Shown here in pieces: positions 1 to 4,958 of a stretch of DNA of 7,621 bases. The number at the start of each line of letters is the position of its first letter. Position 1 is the first letter of the stretch. The position numbers and the translations under genes were made by a program. Origin of the DNA: Spirochaetota bacterium (GTDB taxonomy: Bacteria; Spirochaetota; UBA4802; UBA5550); the NCBI GenBank assembly GCA_022704585.1, contig JAKJGD010000079.1:1-7621 (forward strand). Reading direction: 5' to 3'. The notes below the pieces were generated by a model that was not told the DNA's origin, did not search any database, and saw only the letters and a list, made by a program, of their open reading frames with translations.

Positions 1-264
1 GCGGGGGCGGACTACCTGGGGGTGAGCCCGGTGTTCGCGACCGGCACCAAGTCGGACGCGGGCGCGCCCTGCGGGGTTGAGACGCTCACGGCGATACGGC
101 GCGCCTGCCGCGTGCCGGTGGTCGCCATCGGCGGGATAGACCTCCTGAACGCGGACGAGTGCATTGCCGCGGGCGCGGACATGGTCTGCGCCATTTCGGC
201 CGTGGTGACGCGGCCGGACGTGTTTGCGGAAATAATAAAGTTTCAAAGGAAGTACGGCTTATGA
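1..264 (+). CDS. thiE: Thiamin-phosphate synthase, C-terminal part (5' end outside window)
   Basis: The open frame enters from the left edge and ends at TGA 262-264, giving the last 87 residues. ThiE couples HMP-pyrophosphate with thiazole phosphate to form thiamin monophosphate, in a TIM-barrel fold in the cytoplasm. The visible part carries the typical ThiE block: a strand reading DYLGVSPVFATGTKSDAG (compare the family pattern G-P-x-F-x-T-x-T-K), a GVETL helix start, then VPVVAIGGI, which forms the phosphate-binding glycine loop. The AGADMVCAISAV strand and a short C-terminal helix follow. The full protein is normally a little over 200 residues, so over half is missing here. Its stop codon overlaps the thiC start (ATGA, 261-264). 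This makes thiamin synthesis the context and argues against the related TenI regulator-like proteins. A fused multidomain ThiE cannot be excluded because the N-terminus is not seen. Confidence 0.93.
   Translation, partial: AGADYLGVSPVFATGTKSDAGAPCGVETLTAIRRACRVPVVAIGGIDLLNADECIAAGADMVCAISAVVTRPDVFAEIIKFQRKYGL
245..252 (+). promoter_or_regulatory. Ribosome binding site for thiC
   Basis: AAAGGAAG lies 8 bases before the ATG at 261, inside the 3' end of thiE. It decides the thiC start. The same frame is open further upstream (an ATG at 159), but that stretch is the thiE coding region read out of frame. Confidence 0.7.
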
Positions 265-1532
265 CACAACTCGAACAGGCGAAAAAAAATGTAATCACCC
301 CCGAGATGCGCTCCGTTGCGGAGCGCGAGCCCCTCTCGGCCGAAGAGATCTGCGCGGATATCGCGGCCGGGAGGACCGTGATCCTTAAAAGCGGGCTCCA
401 CAACTGCGCCCCCGTGGGGATCGGCAGGGGGCTTTTAATCAAGATAAACTCGAATATCGGGACGTCGATGTTCAACAATGACCCGGCAAAGGAGCTTGAG
501 AAGCTCGCGGTGAGCGTGCGCTACGGCGCGGACACGGTCATGGACCTGTCCACGGGCGGCGACATACACGCCATGCGGCGGACCATCCTGAAGGAGTCGC
601 GGATACCGGTCGGCACCGTGCCCGTGTACGAGGCGATCGTGCGCTGCCCCGACGTGGCTGGCCTGTCGGAGGACGACTTACTCGATTCGATCCGCACGCA
701 TATACAGGACGGGGTGGACTTCATCACCGTGCACTGCGGCGTGACCCGGTCGTGCATTCCCCTTCTTGAAAAACGGATCATGGGCGTGGTCTCCCGCGGA
801 GGGAGCTTCCTCATCAAGTGGATGCTCCACCACGACAGGGAGAACCCGCTCTTCACCCGGTATGACGAGATCCTGGAAATGGCGCGGGAGCACGACGTGT
901 GCCTGAGCCTGGGCGACGGGCTCCGGCCCGGGTGCCTGGCCGACGCCACGGACGCGGCGCAGATCGAGGAGCTGAAGACCCTGGGCCGGCTGGCAGCGCG
1001 GGCGCGCGAGCGCGGCGTGCAGGTCATGATCGAGGGACCGGGCCACGTTCCGCTCCACATGATAAAGGAAAACATCGAGCTCCAGAAGAAATACTGCGAC
1101 GGCGCCCCCTTCTACGTGCTGGGGCCGCTGGTGACCGACTGCTCGCCCGGGTACGACCACCTGACCGGGGCGATCGGCGGCGCGCTGGCGGCGACCTACG
1201 GCGCCGACTTCCTCTGTTACCTCACGCCCACGGAGCACCTGGGGCTCCCGGAGCTGAATGATGTGATCGACGGGGTGATCGCGTCGAAAATAGCCGCGCA
1301 CGCGGCGGACATAGCCCGGGGCATACCGGGCGCGCGGGACCGCGACGACGCCATGTCGCGCGCGCGGAGCAACCTTGACTGGGAGGGAATGTACGCGCAT
1401 GCGATGAACCCGGAGCGGGCGCGGGCCATCCGGAAACAGACCGGCAAGGACGGCGAGGAGGTCTGCACCATGTGCGGCGACTTCTGCTCCGCGAAGATCA
1501 ACCGCGAGTGCAGGACGCGGTACGGTTCATGA
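261..1532 (+). CDS. thiC: Phosphomethylpyrimidine synthase (HMP-P synthase), short form
   Basis: A protein of 423 residues. ThiC is a radical-SAM enzyme that rearranges aminoimidazole ribotide (AIR) into HMP-P, the pyrimidine precursor of thiamin. Family blocks appear in order: NSNIGTS (63-69), DLSTGGDIHAMR (95-106), GTVPVYEA (118 on), DFITVHCGV (153-161), SRGGS (178-182), SLGDGLRPG (216-224), IEGPGHVPLH (257-266), then a long conserved run from LGPL (287) through TEHLGLP (about 330). The cluster cysteines near the C-terminus are C402, C405 and C409, in the order CTMCGDFC. The length matches the short (about 430 aa) ThiC form, not the roughly 630 aa enterobacterial form. The start ATG overlaps the thiE stop and has a good Shine-Dalgarno. 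The stop overlaps the thiL start. A ThiC paralogue making 5-hydroxybenzimidazole (BzaF) is the main alternative, but the thiE and thiL neighbours favour thiamin. Confidence 0.96.
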   Translation: MTQLEQAKKNVITPEMRSVAEREPLSAEEICADIAAGRTVILKSGLHNCAPVGIGRGLLIKINSNIGTSMFNNDPAKELEKLAVSVRYGADTVMDLSTGGDIHAMRRTILKESRIPVGTVPVYEAIVRCPDVAGLSEDDLLDSIRTHIQDGVDFITVHCGVTRSCIPLLEKRIMGVVSRGGSFLIKWMLHHDRENPLFTRYDEILEMAREHDVCLSLGDGLRPGCLADATDAAQIEELKTLGRLAARARERGVQVMIEGPGHVPLHMIKENIELQKKYCDGAPFYVLGPLVTDCSPGYDHLTGAIGGALAATYGADFLCYLTPTEHLGLPELNDVIDGVIASKIAAHAADIARGIPGARDRDDAMSRARSNLDWEGMYAHAMNPERARAIRKQTGKDGEEVCTMCGDFCSAKINRECRTRYGS

Positions 1533-2494
1533 AGCTTTCCGATATAGGCGGCGAATTCGCCTTCATAAAGCGGGTAACCGGCGCGCCGGGGAGCGATCCC
1601 TCAGTGGTCCGGGGCGTCGGCGATGACTGCGCCGTGCTCGAGACCGGCGGGAGCGAATACACCCTGGTCACGGTCGACATGATGGTGGAGAACACGCATT
1701 TCTCGCTCGACTGGTACAGTCCCTTCCAGCTCGGGAGCAAGCTCATGGAGGTGAACGTGTCCGACATCATTGCCATGGGCGGGACTCCGCGCTGGGCTTT
1801 TATCTCCCTGGCCCTGAAGGCTGACACGCAGGTCGAGTTCATGGACGAATTCTACCGCGGGCTGTACGCCTCCGCGGCGGTGCACGGCGTGGTGCTCGCC
1901 GGCGGCGACACGACGCGCGGGCGCGAGATGGTCCTGAACCTCGCCCTGGCCGGCAGCGTGGAAAAAGAGCGGGTGCGCCTCCGCTCCGGCGCGCGGCCCG
2001 GAGAGCTCATCTGCGTGACCGGCACCCTGGGAAAGAGCGAGGCGGGCCTCCGTCTGCTCATGGACGGGAAGCGCACCGGCTACCTTTCCGGCTACCTCGA
2101 GCCTCATTGCCGCCTCGCGTCCGAGGGCCGTGCGATCGCGCGCAACGCCGGCGCCATGATCGACGTGAGCGATGGGCTGGCGAGCGAGGTGGGGCACATC
2201 TGCGAGGAGAGCGGCACGGGCGCGCGCATCGACCGGGATGCGATCCCCCTGTCGCAGGAAACGCGCGATGCCGCGTACGCGGCCGGCGGAGATCCGTATG
2301 ACTACGCCCTGTACGGGGGCGAGGATTTCGAGCTGGTATTCACTCTGGCGCCGGACAGGCTCGGCGCGCTGAAAAGCGAATTTTCCGACTTCACTGTTGT
2401 GGGCGAGGTCCTCCAGAAGAAGGAGGGGATCTTCATGCTGCACGGGGGCCGGCATATAGACATGAAAGGCGGGTTTGACCATTTTTCCGGTTAA
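1529..2494 (+). CDS. thiL: Thiamin-monophosphate kinase
   Basis: A protein of 321 residues, the normal ThiL length. It phosphorylates thiamin monophosphate with ATP to give thiamin diphosphate, the active cofactor. It belongs to the PurM/AIR-synthase-like fold. Visible motifs: GVGDDCAVL (29-37, metal-binding aspartates D32 and D33), VDMMVENTHF (49-58), NVSDIIAMGG (76-85), AGGDTTRG (124-131), VTGTLGKSEAGL (163-174), MIDVSDGLASE (210-220) and YGGEDFELVFT (262-272). The start ATG at 1529 overlaps the thiC stop in ATGA. An earlier in-frame ATG at 1472 would add 19 residues that only re-read the thiC C-terminus, so it was not used. The nearest Shine-Dalgarno-like AGGA (1512-1515) is 13 bases away. 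Translation therefore probably depends on coupling to thiC. No clear terminator follows. Confidence 0.95.
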   Translation: MKLSDIGGEFAFIKRVTGAPGSDPSVVRGVGDDCAVLETGGSEYTLVTVDMMVENTHFSLDWYSPFQLGSKLMEVNVSDIIAMGGTPRWAFISLALKADTQVEFMDEFYRGLYASAAVHGVVLAGGDTTRGREMVLNLALAGSVEKERVRLRSGARPGELICVTGTLGKSEAGLRLLMDGKRTGYLSGYLEPHCRLASEGRAIARNAGAMIDVSDGLASEVGHICEESGTGARIDRDAIPLSQETRDAAYAAGGDPYDYALYGGEDFELVFTLAPDRLGALKSEFSDFTVVGEVLQKKEGIFMLHGGRHIDMKGGFDHFSG

Positions 2495-2574
2495 AGATTA
2501 TGCGAACAGCCCGGCCGCATCTGAAAAAACTTACAACTTCGGACTCGCGCGGAATTTCATTCAACAGCACTACA

Positions 2575-2603
2575 TGGAAATAAAAAATATTCCGTGATAA
2601 TAT
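2575..2603 (+). promoter_or_regulatory. Possible promoter before the methyltransferase gene
   Basis: Within the AT-rich gap 2495-2672, TGGAAA (2575-2580) and TAATAT (2598-2603) are 17 bases apart. The second box is preceded by TG plus one base, as in extended -10 promoters. Each box matches the sigma-70 consensus at only four of six positions. An exact TTGACA at 2605-2610 has no acceptable -10 at the right distance. The rest of the gap shows only an imperfect inverted repeat (2548-2555 with 2589-2596) and the hairpin listed separately. Confidence 0.3.
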
Positions 2604-2618
2604 CTTGACATAGATTAA

Positions 2619-2650
2619 GGGTATTGAAAAAAGAGAATAACTCTTTACCC
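2619..2650 (+). other. Hairpin in the leader of the methyltransferase gene
   Basis: GGGTA (2619-2623) pairs with TACCC (2646-2650), and AAGAG (2631-2635) pairs with CTCTT (2641-2645) around the loop AATAA. Seven unpaired bases lie on the 5' side. It ends 22 bases before the start codon. The only Shine-Dalgarno-like bases (AGG, 2651-2653) come directly after it. It is not followed by a T-run, so it is not a normal terminator. A role in translation control is inference. Confidence 0.35.
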
Positions 2651-2672
2651 AGGCAGATGACCAGTTTTATTC

Positions 2673-3533
2673 ATGAAGAAGTATGGCGCGTTCACGAGCT
2701 TTTTTGTCAGTCGGTTCGATTTCATCGTACGTTTTTTTTACTGCAAGCTGAGGCTTTTCAGGCTTGTCAACAGGCTCATGCCGCGGGTATACAGCAGCGA
2801 TTTTCACTCGCTTGACGGCTACTTCGGGATAATCAGAAGGCAGATGGAGAGCCATGGGTTTTCCATCAAGGGCAAGTCCGTGCTCGAGATCGGTCCCGGG
2901 AACTCCTTTATCAACGCCTACAACTTCCTCCACGCCGGCGCGCGGAGCGTAACGCTCATCGACAAGTATCCGCGCCATTGCGATTCCGTCGCGCAGCGCT
3001 CATACGTGCGGAGCGAGATCGACTTTTTCAAAGTACGCTGGAGCGTGGACCGTTTCGAATACGTCGACAACACTACCTGCATGCCGGACCCGAAATACAT
3101 ACGGTTCATCGCCGGCGACCTTGCCGATGTCGATTTCGGCGAGCGGGTGGACTTCATCTACTCGATCGCCGTTCTCCACCATATCCGGGACCTGCCCCGG
3201 TACATACGCAAGATGAGCGACATTCTCGCCAGCGGCGGCATGCTCTTCCATGTCATCGACCTCAAGGACAAGTTCCATTTTTTCGGCAACCCGTTTCTCT
3301 TCTACAAGTATTCCGATTTCACGTGGGACCTTCTGCTGACCGAGGACTCCATCACCTATACGAACCGGGTCCGGTACGGGGAATATATCGACCTGTTCAC
3401 CTCGAATGGCTTCGAGCTGGTCTGGAAGGTCGTGCGCGAATACGAGGTGCCGGACATCAGGCTCGCGCCGCGGTTCTCGGGAAGGGACGACCTCCACATC
3501 GGCGACGCGCAGCTGCTTTTCAGGAAGAAATAA
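2673..3533 (+). CDS. Class I SAM-dependent methyltransferase, substrate unknown
   Basis: A protein of 286 residues. The core is a Rossmann-type methyltransferase of the Methyltransf_11/25 kind. The SAM-binding glycine loop is LEIGPGNSF (71-79), an acidic residue ends strand 2 (TLIDKYP, D97), GDLADVDF is at 148-155, and strand 4 is FIYSIAVLHHI (161-171). LASGGMLFHVIDLKD (186-199) follows, typical of small-molecule methyltransferases. The first 40 residues are rich in Phe, Arg and Lys and look amphipathic, so loose membrane contact is possible. There is no signal peptide. ATG 2673 is the only reasonable start: an in-frame stop lies at 2658-2660. It lacks a good Shine-Dalgarno. The gene stands alone, 178 bases after thiL, and converges with the phosphatase gene. 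Nothing nearby names a substrate. It is probably transcribed separately from the thiamin genes. Confidence 0.87.
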   Translation: MKKYGAFTSFFVSRFDFIVRFFYCKLRLFRLVNRLMPRVYSSDFHSLDGYFGIIRRQMESHGFSIKGKSVLEIGPGNSFINAYNFLHAGARSVTLIDKYPRHCDSVAQRSYVRSEIDFFKVRWSVDRFEYVDNTTCMPDPKYIRFIAGDLADVDFGERVDFIYSIAVLHHIRDLPRYIRKMSDILASGGMLFHVIDLKDKFHFFGNPFLFYKYSDFTWDLLLTEDSITYTNRVRYGEYIDLFTSNGFELVWKVVREYEVPDIRLAPRFSGRDDLHIGDAQLLFRKK

Positions 3534-3541
3534 CCCTTTAT

Positions 3542-3573
3542 CGACAGGCGCGCAAACGTTTGCGCGCCTGTCG
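3542..3573. terminator. Perfect 32-bp palindrome between convergent stop codons, probable bidirectional terminator
   Basis: Each arm is 16 bases: CGACAGGCGCGCAAAC and its exact reverse complement, with no spacer. As RNA it would form a stem of about 14 bp with a tiny loop, on either strand. It starts 8 bases after the methyltransferase stop and ends 7 bases from the phosphatase stop, the classic place for a shared terminator. Neither side has a strong T-run (only short, broken Ts), so termination may need a factor, or the stem may mainly protect 3' ends. Confidence 0.7.
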
Positions 3574-3580
3574 CTCGGTG

Positions 3581-4729
3581 CTACTTCGAAATGTTAAACG
3601 AATCCAGGATCGTGCCCTCCGGCGTCACTGCCTCGCAGAAGAGCTCGTCGCCGCGGACCTCGAACTTGCAGTAATGAAGTGACTCGATCGCTATCACCAC
3701 GTTCGGCTCGCCTATCCTGGGGGAGTAGAGCGGCGCGCCGCCGCCCGCGGTGGTCAGGTGCGTAACGCCGCCCACCTCGGCCCGCGCGTAATAGTGGTTG
3801 TGGCCCGCGATGACCAGCGATACGCCGTACTTGACGCAGAGGGGCTGGATATAGTTCTGCACGCTCGTGTTGTTCGCGTGCCCCTCGAACAGGTCGGAGC
3901 TCGCGCACGACCAGCCCGGCTCGTGCAGCGCGATTATCTTCCAGGTCTTGGTCGATTTCGCCAGGTCCTGCTCGATCCAATTGTACTGGGCGCTGCCGGG
4001 GGAATACGAGGCGTACTGGTCCACGATGACTACGTGGACGGGGCCGTAATCATATGACCAGTAGCGGTTTGCCACGTAGGGAAACGCGAAGTATTTTTTA
4101 AATGTTTTGCCGTCGTATTCATGGTTTCCCATGGGCGGCGTGAACGGCACCGAGGCGAGGAAGGCCTGGGCGTTCGTCAGGCTCTTGTTGAAGAACTCCT
4201 TGTTCCATGTCGCTTCGAGGCCGTCGAAGGCTATATCTCCGACGCCGATGGCGAGGGTCTGGTAGTTGGTCTCCGGGTCGTCAGTAAAATTGGATATGAC
4301 CCCCGCGCACACCTGGTCATGCGTGGTGGTCGCGGAGCGGGTATCGCCGAATGCCAGGAAATTGACGTCGGTCGCGTCCGCTGCCGGCGCAGTGTAGAAC
4401 GAGCCGGTACGGGTCAGGCCACCGCCCATGGCCCGGTAGTAATACTTCGTGCCGGGCTGGAGCCCGCTGATCGTGTAGGAGTGAATGTGCTGGTTCGTCG
4501 AACTGCTGTTCTCGGTCGTCGTCACTTTCCCCAGCGTGTAGATCCCCTCCTGCGTGCCCCACTCGAGCGTGCAGGTATTGGTTGCCGTCATCTGCCACAT
4601 GACCTTCATAGCGGTATTGCTGCCGGTGTAGATGAGATAGGGGTTCTTCCCGCCGGAATCGTCGCACGCGGCGGCGAGAAGAACGGCGGAAACAATTAAT
4701 GAGAATAACCAGAGTTTCCTTTTAAACAT
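3581..4729 (-). CDS. Purple-acid-phosphatase-like metallophosphoesterase, predicted lipoprotein
   Basis: A protein of 382 residues. The N-terminus is a lipoprotein signal: basic MFKRK, a hydrophobic stretch, then LLAAAC with C22 as the lipidated residue. It is therefore expected on a membrane facing the periplasm or outside. Residues about 30-115 form a fibronectin-III-like domain ending in GLQPGTKYYYRA, as in purple acid phosphatases. The calcineurin-like domain follows with the five metal-binding blocks: FGDTR (D129), VGDIAFDG (D165), GNHE (201-204), ALHEPGW (H269) and AGHNHYYAR (H310, H312). The position that is the iron-binding Tyr in true purple acid phosphatases (GDxxY) is Phe168 here. 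Phosphomonoester or diester hydrolysis outside the cytoplasm is likely, but the substrate is unknown. A strong ribosome site (GGGAGG) supports the start. The gene converges with the methyltransferase and lies 229 bases downstream of the membrane regulator on the same strand. Confidence 0.9.
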   Translation of the reverse strand: MFKRKLWLFSLIVSAVLLAAACDDSGGKNPYLIYTGSNTAMKVMWQMTATNTCTLEWGTQEGIYTLGKVTTTENSSSTNQHIHSYTISGLQPGTKYYYRAMGGGLTRTGSFYTAPAADATDVNFLAFGDTRSATTTHDQVCAGVISNFTDDPETNYQTLAIGVGDIAFDGLEATWNKEFFNKSLTNAQAFLASVPFTPPMGNHEYDGKTFKKYFAFPYVANRYWSYDYGPVHVVIVDQYASYSPGSAQYNWIEQDLAKSTKTWKIIALHEPGWSCASSDLFEGHANNTSVQNYIQPLCVKYGVSLVIAGHNHYYARAEVGGVTHLTTAGGGAPLYSPRIGEPNVVIAIESLHYCKFEVRGDELFCEAVTPEGTILDSFNISK

Positions 4730-4734
4730 TATGA

Positions 4735-4740
4735 CCTCCC
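4735..4740 (-). promoter_or_regulatory. Ribosome binding site for the phosphatase lipoprotein
   Basis: On the minus strand GGGAGG lies 5 bases before the ATG (4729-4727). It is the strongest Shine-Dalgarno match in the window and fixes the start so that the lipoprotein signal is complete. Confidence 0.8.
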
Positions 4741-4819
4741 GATTGATATGGTGGTAAAATAACGCGGCCGGGTGACCGGCTTCCGTGGTGCTTAACAGTC
4801 ACGGTACAGTCAGCATATA

Positions 4820-4833
4820 CCGATAACTATCGG
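4820..4833. promoter_or_regulatory. Operator-like palindrome upstream of the phosphatase gene
   Basis: CCGATA and TATCGG are exact inverted copies separated by AC. The site is 91 bases before the phosphatase start codon, in the 229-base region 4730-4958 between the two minus-strand genes. A second short inverted repeat, GCCGG with CCGGC around GTGA, lies at 4767-4780. No clear -35/-10 pair could be fixed for the phosphatase gene. Which protein, if any, binds here is unknown. Confidence 0.35.
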
Positions 4834-4870
4834 CCTGTCTTCTCAATATCAGAGAAAATCTGAAAATGAG

Positions 4871-4902
4871 AACCGGCGGGTCGGTTTTTTTAATTTTTTT
4901 TT
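4871..4902 (+). terminator. Intrinsic-terminator-like hairpin and T-run on the plus strand
   Basis: AACCG (4871-4875) pairs with CGGTT (4882-4886) around a 6-base loop. A run of seven Ts (4885-4891), two As and nine more Ts (4894-4902) follows. The stem is short but the T-run is long. It points in plus orientation, while both flanking genes are on the minus strand, so no known gene needs it. In minus orientation the A-run comes before the hairpin and it would not work as a terminator for the regulator gene. Confidence 0.4.
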
Positions 4903-4958
4903 ACCCCTCGATTTACTCTGTGGACCAATACTGATACTCTGACACCAGCCCCTGACAT

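Noticed and set aside
159..260. Upstream in-frame extension of thiC from ATG 159
   Set aside because: The added residues have no ThiC similarity and only re-read thiE. ATG 261 has a good ribosome site and begins a typical ThiC N-terminus.
678..1400. Antisense open frame opposite thiC
   Set aside because: Shadow of thiC, rich in Arg, Val and His from reversed codons, with no domain pattern.
1472..1528. Upstream in-frame extension of thiL from ATG 1472
   Set aside because: It overlaps the conserved cysteine motif of thiC and gives residues unlike ThiL. ATG 1529 starts the known MKLSDIGGEF-like N-terminus.
1601..2482. Long antisense open frame of 293 codons opposite thiL
   Set aside because: It is a mirror of a GC-rich coding gene. 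No recognisable motifs, low-complexity composition and no ribosome site.
2605..2610. Exact TTGACA as the -35 box of the methyltransferase gene
   Set aside because: No reasonable -10 lies 15 to 19 bases downstream; that position is a run of A.
2624..2815. Small open frame starting at TTG 2624 and overlapping the methyltransferase 5' end
   Set aside because: Starts inside a hairpin, has no ribosome site and shows no protein pattern. The methyltransferase frame explains the overlap.
2978..3682. Second plus-strand frame inside the methyltransferase gene
   Set aside because: Off-frame reading with Arg/His/Pro-rich composition. It runs through the palindrome into the opposite gene.
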